In this document: piece by piece, positions 15,144 to 24,587 of the stretch
How positions within the stretch are numbered: position 1 is the stretch's first letter
Layout of the letters: each line of letters opens with the position of its first letter
DNA from: T1Sed10-7 sp047921175
GTDB taxonomy: Bacteria > Actinomycetota > Nitriliruptoria > Nitriliruptorales > Nitriliruptoraceae
Assembly: GCA_047921175.1 (NCBI GenBank)
Contig: JBLRWQ010000014.1
Coordinates: 1-49,426 of the forward strand
Direction: 5' to 3'
DNA: 49,426 nt
Notes under the pieces: model-generated
Told to the model about the DNA's origin: nothing
Database searches by the model: none
The model's input: only the letters and a program-made list of their open reading frames with translations
Made by a program: the position numbers and the translations under genes

Positions 15144-17159
15144 TCAGGTGCCCGGCGCCCACAGTCGCTGCTGCAGCCCGGAGGAGCGCTCGATCGGCCG
15201 CGCGAGCGCCGCCGCCACGATCCCGCCCGGCGCCAGGACGGTGACCTGCGCCGAGGCCCGCGTCAGCCCGGTGTAGACGAGCTCCCGGGTCAGCAACGGC
15301 GAGGACCGCTCCCCCAGCACGACGACGGCGTGGCGGAACTGCGAGCCCTGGCTCTTGTGGATCGTCATCGCGAAGGTCGGCTCGCACGCGGGCAGCCGGG
15401 TGGGCCGGAGCGTCCGGACGCTGCCATCCGGGGCCCAGAAGGCAGCCAGCACCTGGCGCGGATCCGTCGGGTCCGGCAGCAGGACCCCGACGTCACCGTT
15501 GAACAGCCGGACCGCCGGGTCGTTCTCCGTGACCAGCAGCGGCCGGCCGATCGCCCACCGCTGCTCGGGCCGGAACCCCGCCACCCGACGGGCCAGGACC
15601 CGCTCGATGGCCCGGTTCCAGGCCTCGACGCCGTCGGGTCCCCGCCGCCTCGCGCACAGCACGCGCACCGCGGCGAGCGCGCCCAGCACCGTGGTCGGCT
15701 CCGCCCCGGCGAGCGCGGCTTCCACGACCGCGCGGTAGGCGGCGACCACCTCGTCGAGCAGCCCGGCGGCCACCCGACCGTCCGGATCCGGCTCGAGCAG
15801 CCGCACGCTGGGCTCCTCACCCGCAGTGGCAGCCCGGTCGCCGCCGCCCCGGAGCTGGGCCACCACCTCGGTGGCGTCGCCCGGCCCCATGCGCTGGATG
15901 GTGGCCGTCACCTGGGCGAGGTCCTCGGCGCCTTCCTGGCGACGGTTGCGGTCGAGCCGGACGATCGCGTCCCAGATGCCCGGCCCGGACGCCGGCGTGA
16001 CCGCGGCCCCGAGGCCCTCGCCGACCACCGGAACCAGCGCCGCGACCGCCGCCGGTGAGAAGCGCAGCACGGGGCGGCTGCCGTCGGGCCCGCACAGGTC
16101 TCCGAAGACCGCCCCGGCCTCCACGGAGGCGAGCTGGTCGCGGTCACCCAGCAGGATCAGGCGGGCCTCCGGCCGCACGGCGTCGACCAGCTTGGCCATC
16201 AGCGGCAACGAGACCATCGAGGCCTCGTCGACGATCACGACGTCGTGCGGGAGCGGGTGCCGGGCGTCGTGGCGGAAGCGCGTCGAGGCGCCCGGATGGA
16301 CCCCGAGGAGCCGGTGGATCGTCGACGCGGGCGTGCGCGCCATGGTGTCGCGGACCTCGGGCGCGAGGTCCAGGTCCTCCAGCGCCTCCCGGAGCGACTC
16401 CTGGAGCCGGGCGGCCGCCTTGCCGGTCGGGGCGGCGACGGCGGCGCGCAGCGGCCCAGCGTCGGGGCGCTCGCCGGCGGCGACGTGCAGGAGCGCCAGC
16501 ACGCGCGCGACGGTGTAGGTCTTCCCGGTCCCCGGTCCCCCGGCGATCACCGTCAGCCGACGCCGGAGCGCCACCGCCGCGGCCAGGCGCTGCCGGTCGA
16601 GCGCGTCGGCGGTGCCGAACAGGTGGTCCAGCCAGACCCCGACCTGCGCATCGGCGGGTGCCACGCCGGCGACGGGCTCGACCGACCGCTCCCGGAGCGC
16701 CGTCGCCAGCTGCCGCTCGTAGGTCCAGTAGCGGTCGAGGTAGAGCCGGTCGCCGGCCAGGACGAGCGGTGTCGCCCCGTCCCCGTCGAGCCGGACCAGC
16801 GGGCTCGCGCTGAGCCGTGCGGCCCAGGCTCCGGGGTCCGGCCAGGGCAGCCCGACCAGCTCGACGGCTGGCGTCTCGCCCGGTCCGCCGCCGCCACCGG
16901 GCGCCGGTTCGACCGCGACCGTCGCCGCGATGCGGGGCAGGTCCACGCAGACGTGGCCGTAGCGAGGCCCGCGCAGCGCGAGCGCGGTCGCGAGCAGGAC
17001 CTCGGCGTCGTCCTCCCCGCCGATCCGCCCGAGCCGGATAGCCAGCCGCACGTCCGCGTCGGACAGCACCCCGGCGCGCTGGAACCCCGCCAGGAGCGGA
17101 TGGGGCTCCGGGCCGGCGGTCGCCGTGGGCACGGCGGTCGGTGTGGGCACGGCGCTCAT
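15144..17159 (-). CDS. recD: exodeoxyribonuclease V alpha subunit (RecD helicase)
   Basis: 671 residues. The 5'-3' helicase motor of RecBCD. Walker A GGPGTGKT at residues 207-214, Walker B IVDEASMVSLPLM, motif III ILLGDRDQLASVEAGAVFGDL, and motif VI region TFAMTIHKSQGSQF and VYTGLTRASAQVTV. N-terminal ~180 residues form the RecD-specific domain. The ATG at 17159 overlaps the recB stop (ATGA), so it is translationally coupled as the last gene of recC-recB-recD. Confidence 0.95.
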   Translation of the reverse strand: MSAVPTPTAVPTATAGPEPHPLLAGFQRAGVLSDADVRLAIRLGRIGGEDDAEVLLATALALRGPRYGHVCVDLPRIAATVAVEPAPGGGGGPGETPAVELVGLPWPDPGAWAARLSASPLVRLDGDGATPLVLAGDRLYLDRYWTYERQLATALRERSVEPVAGVAPADAQVGVWLDHLFGTADALDRQRLAAAVALRRRLTVIAGGPGTGKTYTVARVLALLHVAAGERPDAGPLRAAVAAPTGKAAARLQESLREALEDLDLAPEVRDTMARTPASTIHRLLGVHPGASTRFRHDARHPLPHDVVIVDEASMVSLPLMAKLVDAVRPEARLILLGDRDQLASVEAGAVFGDLCGPDGSRPVLRFSPAAVAALVPVVGEGLGAAVTPASGPGIWDAIVRLDRNRRQEGAEDLAQVTATIQRMGPGDATEVVAQLRGGGDRAATAGEEPSVRLLEPDPDGRVAAGLLDEVVAAYRAVVEAALAGAEPTTVLGALAAVRVLCARRRGPDGVEAWNRAIERVLARRVAGFRPEQRWAIGRPLLVTENDPAVRLFNGDVGVLLPDPTDPRQVLAAFWAPDGSVRTLRPTRLPACEPTFAMTIHKSQGSQFRHAVVVLGERSSPLLTRELVYTGLTRASAQVTVLAPGGIVAAALARPIERSSGLQQRLWAPGT

Positions 17160-20100
17160 CGGACCCCCCGATCCAGCAGCCGGCTCAGCTCGACGATGAG
17201 GTCGCCGCCGGGCCGCACCCACAGGATGCCGGACCCGGCGCCGTCCGCACCGACCATCCCCCGCAGGAACAGGTAGCCGGCCCCGACGAGGTGGCGGTCA
17301 GGGTCGTAGCCGGGCAGTCGCCAACGCAGGTAGCGGTGCGCCGCGACCAGGTACAGCAGGGCCTGGAGCACGTAGTGGTGGTCGAGCATGGCCTCGACCA
17401 GGCGCTCCGGCCGGTAGTCCGCCGCCACCGACCGACCGGTCGCACGGTCACCGAACCAGTTCGACTTGTAGTCGGCCACGATCACCCGACCGTCCGGCAG
17501 GCGGGCGAGCAGATCGATGCTGCCGTTCAGGTAGCCGCGGAACCCGGCGGCCAGGGCCGGGTCCCGCAACCGGTCCCCCGCCGCCACCAGCACCGGGTCC
17601 TCGCTGGACGCGAGCAGGTCGGCGACAGCCCCGAGGTGGACCGCAGCACGGCTCGCGCCCATGCCGGCGGCGACCGGCAGCTCGAAGCGGAGCTCGTCCA
17701 ACCGGTCGCCCCGCGACAGCGCCGCCAGCCGCAGCCCGTCGACCTCGGGTCCGAGCGGGCTCGCGACGGACAGACGCAGACCGCGGGCGACGGCCTCGCG
17801 GTGCTCGGGATCGATCCCGTGTCGGGCCTCCATCCGGGCCAGCAACGGCAGTAGCTCGCCATCGTCGTCGGCCTGGGTGAGGTCGAGGTGCTCCAGCACG
17901 TCGTGGAGGAAGGTCCCGGGGCCCGGCCCTCGGGGGAAGCGTCCCAGCGGCACCTCCGGCTCGGACGCCGGGGCAGCGGTCGGGGCAGGGTCCTGCGCCG
18001 CGTCGACCGGCTCCACCTCGGCGTCCACGTCGCGACCGTCACCGTCGCCCTCCTCGGACCCGAGCGCGCCCGGACCGGGCGTACCCCCGGTCGGGTGGGC
18101 GTCGCGGACCAGCCCGGAGAAGCTCGTGCGTCGCCACCGGCGGTCGAGCCGCCGGGTCGCCGGCCGTGCCTCGAGCTGCGGCAGCACCGCCTCGGGTGCC
18201 TCCCAGCGTGGCGCGGCCGCGATCCCGCTCACGACCTCGACCCCGATGCTGCCCTCCGCCCGGCCAGCCAGCGCGGTGACGTCGGCGAGGAGCTGGTCGT
18301 CGTCCGCAGCACGGACCCGGGCGGCGGCCGTGTCGAGGTGGCCGGCGGGGTCGCGCTCGGGGTCGGTGCCCTCGACGGCGTGGCCGTGCAGCAGGCTGGC
18401 GAGCGCGGCGTCCTGGCTGTCCGACAGCGGTCCCCACCACACGACGGCGCGGTGCTGGGCCCGGGTGAGCGCCACGTAGGCGAGCCGCAGCTGCTCGGTC
18501 CGGCCCTCCCACCGCGCCAGGGCCAGGTTGCGCTGCCGGCGCGGGTCGTGCTCGTCCACCTCCAGGTCGAGGGTGATGGCCCGATCGAGTTCCGTGACCT
18601 CGGGGTCGTGGAAGCGCAGCAGGGTGTCGCTGCCCTTGCGCTTGCCGTCCCACAGGTCCGGACAGAGGACGACGGGGTACTGCAGCCCCTTGCTGCCGTG
18701 GATCGTGACGACGCGGACGGCCTCGGCGTCGGCCTCCAGCCGGAGCTCGGTGACGGTCCCGGCCGGGACGCCGTCCGCAGCGTCGGCGCGGCGGGCTGCC
18801 AACCAGTCCGCGAGGACATGCCCGGCGGCGCCGCTGGCCACCTCCTCGGTGTGGAGGAGCTCGAGGAGGTGGCGCAGGTTGGTCAGCCGCCGGTCGCCGT
18901 CCTCCGAGCCGAGCAGGCGGGTGGCGACCGCCTCCTCCTCCATCGCCAACTGGATCGCGGCGAGGACCCCGTCGCGCTGCCAGCACTCCCCCCAGCGGGT
19001 CAGCGCCGCGACCCAGGCGTCCCACCCGGCGGCAGCAGCGGCGGCGGCCCCGGCAGCGTCGAGGGGGCCGGGATCGGCGGCTTCGAGCTGGGCGGCCAGG
19101 GTGGCGGCGTCACGGCCGAACAGCCGCGTGGCCGCAGCGGCCACCGCGGGACGCTGCGCGCTGGGGCGCAGCATCGCGGTCAGCAGCCGCTGTACGGCCT
19201 CCGCCTCCTCGGTCTCGAAGACGCTGCCGCCGCGCTGGATGACCGCGGGGATACCGGCCCGGGTGAGCGCCTGCTGGACCGCGAGCGCGCGCCGGTTGGT
19301 CCGGACCAGCACGGCCAGGTCCCGCGGCGTGAGCGGCGCACCCTCGATCCGGGCACCGCCGGCGAGCAGGCCGGCAGCCACGTCGGCGACGTCACGGGGC
19401 AGGGCACGGTCGGCCCAGCTCTTGACCAGCTGGGGCGGGGTCCCCCGGCTGCTCAGCTGCCCGGCGTCGCGGGTGAGCAGCCGGACCTGCAGGGCGGCCC
19501 GACCGGAGGGGTCGACCAGCCGGTCGCCGTGCCGGGCGGCGATGGCGTGGTACGGGATCGCGGGGGTCGCGAACGCGCCGGGCTGCCCGAACAGGTGGTT
19601 GCAGGCGGTGACGAACGCCGCGTCGCTGCGGTGGTTGGTGGCCAGGGTGGCGTGCGCCGGCCGGGTGTCGCGGGCCCGCACATAGGTGTGCACGTCGGCG
19701 CCCCGGAAGCCGTAGATGGCCTGCTTCGGGTCGCCGATGAGCACGAAGGGGTCGGTCCGGGCGAACAGGGCCGAGAAGATGCGCCACTGGACCGGGTCGG
19801 TGTCCTGGAACTCATCGATCAGGGCCACCCGGTAGCGCTGGCGGATGGCGGCGAGCACGGCCTCACGGGTCGAGGGGTCCTCCAGCGCCGCCGCGAGCCG
19901 GCGCAGCAGGTCGTCGAAGGTCAGGACGGTGCGCTGCCGCTTGCGCTGGTCGAGCTCGGTCCAGAACGTGGTCGCCGCCCGGTGCAGGAAACGGGTCGCC
20001 GGGGCGGACACGGCGGCCAGTAGCTGGTCCGCGGCGGCCACCAGTGGCTGGTCGCCGATCGGCCACCCGTCCACGAGCTTGGTGCCGATCCCGCGGCTGG

Positions 20101-21040
20101 TGAACAGGGAGAACGGCGGGTTGTCGGCGTGGTGGAGCTCGGTCGGCTTGGTCCGCGCCAGGACCGGCGGGATCGGTGGCGGGGCGGCCAACCACGCGTC
20201 CAGCTCGGGCACACGCGTGGCTGCCTTGGTGTCGGTGTAGGTCGCCTGCCTCGGGTTCTCGAACGCGCCCGCCTGCTTCAGCTCCCCGAAGAGGGTGAGC
20301 GCCCGGTCCCGCCCGCCGTCCTGCCACAGGGCCGTGAACCGTTCCAGGGCCGCGTACCAGGGTGCGAGGTCGCCGGCCGCCGGATCGTCCACCTGCGGGG
20401 ACAGCTGCAGCGTCGGCAGGCCGGCGACCTCCCGGGCCAGGTCCGCTAGCCGGTCCCGGTCCACACCGCCCACGGCCTGCAGGTAGCGGACCCATGCGGG
20501 GTCGGCGGGCCGGAGCTCCCGGGCGAGGTGGTCGTCCACGAGCTCACCGAGCAGGTCCGCATCGTCCTCGAGCAGCACCGCGTCGAACTCGACCCCGGCC
20601 TCCAGCGCCGCGTGCCGCAGCATCGTCTGGCAGAAGCCGTGGATGGTCGAGATCGTGGCCTCGTCCAGCTGCGTCGCTGCCTGCCGGAGCCGGTCGGCCC
20701 GCAGCTGCAGCTCGACGGTGGTGTCCGGGGCCGCTGCAGCGCTCGTGACGAGGTGGTCGAGCACGACGTCGCCGGTCAACTCCCAGGCGGCGCCGGCGGC
20801 GAGCCGGTCCTCGATCGTGGCCGCCGCCTCCGCGAGCCGACGCCGCACCCGGTCCCTCAGCTCCGCGGTGGCGGCCCGGGTGAAGGTCACCAGCAGCAGC
20901 TCGGGCAGCTCGACGCCGAGCTCGGCCACGTAGCGGACCGTCAGCGAGGTCAGCGTCCAGGTCTTGCCGGTCCCGGCACTGGCCTCCAGCGCGAGCGAGG
21001 TGGTGGGCAGGACACCATCGGCGGCGAAGGCGGCGGTCAT
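17156..21040 (-). CDS. recB: exodeoxyribonuclease V beta subunit (RecB helicase-nuclease)
   Basis: 1294 residues. UvrD-like 3'-5' helicase with Walker A ASAGTGKT (residues 20-27), LLVTFTRAATAELRDRVR, ALIDEFQDTDPVQWRIF, LIGDPKQAIYGFRGAD, VVTIHGSKGLQYPVVLCP and LRLAYVALTRAQH. The C-terminal nuclease motif is intact: GSIDLLARLPDGRVIVADYK at about residues 1172-1192, so Chi-type nuclease control is possible. ATG 21040 overlaps the recC stop (ATGA). A Glu/Asp/Pro-rich linker around residue 1000 joins the helicase and nuclease parts. Confidence 0.95.
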   Translation of the reverse strand: MTAAFAADGVLPTTSLALEASAGTGKTWTLTSLTVRYVAELGVELPELLLVTFTRAATAELRDRVRRRLAEAAATIEDRLAAGAAWELTGDVVLDHLVTSAAAAPDTTVELQLRADRLRQAATQLDEATISTIHGFCQTMLRHAALEAGVEFDAVLLEDDADLLGELVDDHLARELRPADPAWVRYLQAVGGVDRDRLADLAREVAGLPTLQLSPQVDDPAAGDLAPWYAALERFTALWQDGGRDRALTLFGELKQAGAFENPRQATYTDTKAATRVPELDAWLAAPPPIPPVLARTKPTELHHADNPPFSLFTSRGIGTKLVDGWPIGDQPLVAAADQLLAAVSAPATRFLHRAATTFWTELDQRKRQRTVLTFDDLLRRLAAALEDPSTREAVLAAIRQRYRVALIDEFQDTDPVQWRIFSALFARTDPFVLIGDPKQAIYGFRGADVHTYVRARDTRPAHATLATNHRSDAAFVTACNHLFGQPGAFATPAIPYHAIAARHGDRLVDPSGRAALQVRLLTRDAGQLSSRGTPPQLVKSWADRALPRDVADVAAGLLAGGARIEGAPLTPRDLAVLVRTNRRALAVQQALTRAGIPAVIQRGGSVFETEEAEAVQRLLTAMLRPSAQRPAVAAAATRLFGRDAATLAAQLEAADPGPLDAAGAAAAAAAGWDAWVAALTRWGECWQRDGVLAAIQLAMEEEAVATRLLGSEDGDRRLTNLRHLLELLHTEEVASGAAGHVLADWLAARRADAADGVPAGTVTELRLEADAEAVRVVTIHGSKGLQYPVVLCPDLWDGKRKGSDTLLRFHDPEVTELDRAITLDLEVDEHDPRRQRNLALARWEGRTEQLRLAYVALTRAQHRAVVWWGPLSDSQDAALASLLHGHAVEGTDPERDPAGHLDTAAARVRAADDDQLLADVTALAGRAEGSIGVEVVSGIAAAPRWEAPEAVLPQLEARPATRRLDRRWRRTSFSGLVRDAHPTGGTPGPGALGSEEGDGDGRDVDAEVEPVDAAQDPAPTAAPASEPEVPLGRFPRGPGPGTFLHDVLEHLDLTQADDDGELLPLLARMEARHGIDPEHREAVARGLRLSVASPLGPEVDGLRLAALSRGDRLDELRFELPVAAGMGASRAAVHLGAVADLLASSEDPVLVAAGDRLRDPALAAGFRGYLNGSIDLLARLPDGRVIVADYKSNWFGDRATGRSVAADYRPERLVEAMLDHHYVLQALLYLVAAHRYLRWRLPGYDPDRHLVGAGYLFLRGMVGADGAGSGILWVRPGGDLIVELSRLLDRGVR

Positions 21041-24000
21041 GCTCCTACCTCCGCGGCCAGGACCGGCCCCCACAGCCGCATCGCCTCCGCAGCGAAGGGA
21101 TGCTGCCGGGCGACGTCCGCCAGGTCGGTGTCGGGACCGAGCGCCTGGACGACGTACGCATCGGCGCCGTCGCTGAAGGTGGGGTCGAACTGCTGCCAGG
21201 CCTTGGTCTGTGCGGTGGCGATGGCGCCGTCGTGGTCCTTGCCGGCGACACGCGCCTTCGTGTACGCCTCGCAGGTCGCCGGCAGCAGCGGCAGGAGCTC
21301 GCGGTGGCCCCGGAGGTACAGCTCGACGAGCCAGCCGAGCTCGTCGAGCGCCTCGACCTCGGCGGCCGCAGGGTCCAGTCGGACCGGCGGGGCCGCACGG
21401 GCACGGTCCTGCTTGTGGCGACCGAGCAGGACGGCGCTCGGGCGCAGCGTCGGCTCGCTGGCGGCGACCGCGAGCACGCGGATCCAGGCGGCCAGGCGCT
21501 GTTTCGCGCCGATCTTCGACACGGTGACCTCCAGGGTGGCGTCCCCCCGGAGCGTCACCGCGCCGCGGATCCGTGCCGTCGCCGCGCCCGTGTCCGCCGG
21601 ATCCAGCGGCACGACCACCTCGACGGGGGCGACGCGCTCCGGGCCGGCGAGCTGGTCGACCTGTGTCAGCAGCGACCGCACGAGCTCCTCGACGCCGTCC
21701 AGTGCGACGCTGCCGAGCCCCCCGACCGGGGTGGTCCGGGCCGCCAGGGTGACCTCCCGCCAGCGGTCCACAGGGCGTCCGGCGAGGTGGTGCTCCAGCA
21801 GCGCCTGTCCGAGCGACCAGCGCTGCAGGCTGTCCAGCTCGGTGGGATCGCGGTCCTCCAGGCGCGGGTCGTCCCGCCCGAGGCTGAGCCCGAGCCGGCG
21901 CTGCAGCAGGAACCGCACCGGGTGCGCGACGAAGCGGACCAGGTCGTCGAGCTCGATGGCGTCGAGGTCCACGAGGTCCACCGGCGGGGACGGCAGCGGG
22001 CCGGTGACGAAGGTTGCGGCCGGGCCGCTCGCGTGCTGGGCGGCCCTGGCGGCCGCGAGGTGCGCCGGGTCGAAGGCACGTGGGACGGCGGACTCGCCCG
22101 GCAGGGCGGCGCGGAAGTAGCGCGGGCTGTGGGGCTGGAGCGGGTGGGCGGTGCGAAGCTGAGCGGGGTCGTCGATGCTGGCCTCGAGGACATCCAGCAG
22201 CTCGCTGATCGGGACGGCGGGCTGCCGCTCCTCGTTGGTGCGGGGGTCGTGGCCGGTAGCGGTGATGATGAGGTGGTCCCCGGCGGCGAGGATCGCGTCG
22301 AGCAGCAGCTGCCGATCCTCCAGGCGCGGATCCGGGTCGCCGGGACGGCGGGGCACCTCGAGGAGGTCGAAGCCGAGCGGGCTCCCGGCCCGAGGCAGCG
22401 CCCCGTCGTCCATGCCGACCAGGCAGACGACCCGGTGCGGCAGGTTCCTGAGCGGCACCATCCCGGTCACGGTGATCGCGCCGGTGCCCGTCGCCGGCCG
22501 GCCGCTCGCCGCGCCGAGGTGCTCGGCCAGCAACCCGCGCAGCTCCTCCAGGGTGAGCGCCACCCCGCTACTGACCCCGTCCGTGTCGGTGGCCGCGGCC
22601 ACGACCTCCTCGACGGCGCGGCGTACCGAGGCCAGGTCATCGGTCAGCTCCGCGGAGCGTGCCGGGCCCGGCCCCGGGTCGAGCAGCCGTTCGAGCACCG
22701 TGGTCAGGGCGTCGCGCCAGGCACCGATGGGGCGGGCGTCGGCGAGGTCGTCGAGGCAGGCGAACAGCGCGTCCGTTGCCGCAGCGACACGGCCGAGGAG
22801 CTCGACCCCGTCCCCCTCCACCTCATCGAAGGGGCGGACACCCGCGACCAGGCGGGTGCCGTCATCCGCCATGGCCGCACCCAGCGTCCAGCGGTCCAGC
22901 CCGGCCCGCCAGGTGTGGGCGTCGTCGTCCAGGCCGATCAGCGCAGCCCGGTGGTCGGCGTCCCGACCCCAGCTGATCCCGCTCCCGGCCAGCCACCCCG
23001 GCAGCCGCTCCAGGTCAGCGGCGGTCAGGCCGAACCGTGCCCGCACCGGCACGCTCGCGAGCAGGTCCAGCACCGCCGAGGCACCGGCCCGGCCGGTGGT
23101 CAGCTCCAGCACGGTGAGCAGGGCACCGGCGACGGCGCTGGTCTCGCCCAGCGAGCGGTCCGCGACCCGGACCGGCAGGTCCTCGGGACCGGTCGCCGAG
23201 GTGGTGCCGTCGGAGCGTCGAGCGGGGAAGGCCGCCGGCAGCAGGGGCGCGACCGCCGCCACGTCCGGGGTCAGGACGATGATGTCCCGGGGCTCGAGGT
23301 CGGGGTCGTCCTCGAGCAGGCCCAGGAGGACCTCCCGCAGGACCTCGAGCTGCCGGACGAGCCCGTGGCAGGTATGCACCTGGACGGAGCGGTCGCCGGG
23401 ATCGATCCGCACGCTCGGCAACGGCGCGGTCCCGCCCCGACGACGGTCCGCCCGGACGTCCGCCTGGAGCACCTGCAGCGCCGTCCTCGCCCCGGATGCC
23501 CCGACGCCCTCCCCGTCGGCACCCGCGTCCGCCGCGTCCAGGACGTCGCTGCCGGCGAGGAGGGGCTGCAGGACCGTGTGGGCGTCCCGGGCGCGTGCCC
23601 CGCTCGCCACCAGCAGCGGGTTGGCCGGGACCGGGCGGGGTTCCCCGACCGGCCAGGCCGGGCACGGCGTCACGACGTACAGCGTGACCGGCACCCGGTC
23701 CGCCAGCGCCACGAGCAGGTCCAGATGGCGCGGCGGGACCGCGAGGACGCCGAACACGCTGACGGCGGTCGGGAGCGCGCCGGGCAGCGGATCGGTCGAC
23801 CGCAGGCGCTCGATCGCCCGGGCGAGGCGGAGGTCGGGGCTCTCCGCCGTGACCTGCGCCTCCAAGCGGCGCCACAGCACCGGCTGCCAGGCCAGGTTGG
23901 CGGCGAGCGGCCCGCCCTCGCCGTCGACGGCGGCGCCGTCGCGCCAGGCGGCGACCATGTCGGGCCGGTACAGCGCGTAACGGTCGAACAGGTCGGCGAT

Positions 24001-24474
24001 GCGCCGGGCCAGGGGGAAGCGCCGCCGCGGCACCGGCCCGGCACCGTCCGTGAGGTGCGCGCGCAGCGGTGCGAGCTCGGGCGCGTCCGGGAGCTGGTCC
24101 AGCAGGGACAGCAGCGGCCAGGCGAGCCGGTCGGGCGCCCAGGGGTCCCCCGCTCCCGGCGGGTCCCCGACGGCTGCGGCGACGATGCGCTGGATCGTCC
24201 CCCCGATGAAGGGGAAGTCGAGGTTCGCGGCGACCCCGGCCTCCTCCGGCGTGGCCCCGAGCACGCCGCTCAGCCGCTGGGTCAGCCACCGCTCCAGGCC
24301 GCGGCTGGGGACCGCCACCTCGATGCTGGCGAAGGGGTCCTCGGGTGGTGCGGACCGCAGCCGCTCGGCGAGGTGGTCGGCAAGCACGGCCACGGAGGTG
24401 GCACGGACCACCTCGACACCGCTACCGACCTCGGCCACCGCCGCCCGCTCGTCCGTCACCTCGACCTCTGACAC
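21037..24474 (-). CDS. recC: exodeoxyribonuclease V gamma subunit (RecC)
   Basis: 1145 residues, the Chi-recognition and scaffold subunit. Signatures: ASIEVAVPSRGLERWLTQRL near the start, FPFIGGTIQRIV, IVLTPDVAAVAPLLPAAF, MVPLRNLPHRVVCLVGMDDG, and PVRFLLQRRLGLSL in the C-terminal inactive-nuclease-like domain. The start is GTG at 24474 with GGGGAGG 5 bases upstream. First gene of recC-recB-recD, divergent from alkX across 113 bases. Confidence 0.93.
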   Translation of the reverse strand: MSEVEVTDERAAVAEVGSGVEVVRATSVAVLADHLAERLRSAPPEDPFASIEVAVPSRGLERWLTQRLSGVLGATPEEAGVAANLDFPFIGGTIQRIVAAAVGDPPGAGDPWAPDRLAWPLLSLLDQLPDAPELAPLRAHLTDGAGPVPRRRFPLARRIADLFDRYALYRPDMVAAWRDGAAVDGEGGPLAANLAWQPVLWRRLEAQVTAESPDLRLARAIERLRSTDPLPGALPTAVSVFGVLAVPPRHLDLLVALADRVPVTLYVVTPCPAWPVGEPRPVPANPLLVASGARARDAHTVLQPLLAGSDVLDAADAGADGEGVGASGARTALQVLQADVRADRRRGGTAPLPSVRIDPGDRSVQVHTCHGLVRQLEVLREVLLGLLEDDPDLEPRDIIVLTPDVAAVAPLLPAAFPARRSDGTTSATGPEDLPVRVADRSLGETSAVAGALLTVLELTTGRAGASAVLDLLASVPVRARFGLTAADLERLPGWLAGSGISWGRDADHRAALIGLDDDAHTWRAGLDRWTLGAAMADDGTRLVAGVRPFDEVEGDGVELLGRVAAATDALFACLDDLADARPIGAWRDALTTVLERLLDPGPGPARSAELTDDLASVRRAVEEVVAAATDTDGVSSGVALTLEELRGLLAEHLGAASGRPATGTGAITVTGMVPLRNLPHRVVCLVGMDDGALPRAGSPLGFDLLEVPRRPGDPDPRLEDRQLLLDAILAAGDHLIITATGHDPRTNEERQPAVPISELLDVLEASIDDPAQLRTAHPLQPHSPRYFRAALPGESAVPRAFDPAHLAAARAAQHASGPAATFVTGPLPSPPVDLVDLDAIELDDLVRFVAHPVRFLLQRRLGLSLGRDDPRLEDRDPTELDSLQRWSLGQALLEHHLAGRPVDRWREVTLAARTTPVGGLGSVALDGVEELVRSLLTQVDQLAGPERVAPVEVVVPLDPADTGAATARIRGAVTLRGDATLEVTVSKIGAKQRLAAWIRVLAVAASEPTLRPSAVLLGRHKQDRARAAPPVRLDPAAAEVEALDELGWLVELYLRGHRELLPLLPATCEAYTKARVAGKDHDGAIATAQTKAWQQFDPTFSDGADAYVVQALGPDTDLADVARQHPFAAEAMRLWGPVLAAEVGA

Positions 24475-24574
24475 CTCGACCTCCCCGTGGCGCCGCCAGC
24501 CTAACGACGGCCTGTGACCGCCCGTCCGGACCGGCTGGCGTGGGTCGGAGCCGGGACGCGTCGGAGGCGCCCGC

Positions 24575-24580
24575 TAGCGT
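24575..24580 (+). promoter_or_regulatory. -10 box (TAGCGT) suggesting a leaderless transcript for the glycosylase gene
   Basis: TAGCGT ends 7 bases before the ATG at 24588, and there is no ribosome binding site between them. With transcription starting about 7 bases after a -10, the mRNA would begin at or next to the start codon. Leaderless genes are common in actinobacteria. No clear -35. Confidence 0.5.
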
Positions 24581-24587
24581 GACGCGG

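Noticed and set aside
17888..20023. 711-residue open frame opposite recB
   Set aside because: Antisense shadow with no domain pattern; recB helicase motifs occupy the other strand.
21100..24471. 1123-residue open frame on the plus strand opposite recC
   Set aside because: Long only because stops are rare in this GC range; composition is low-complexity and recC motifs are unmistakable.
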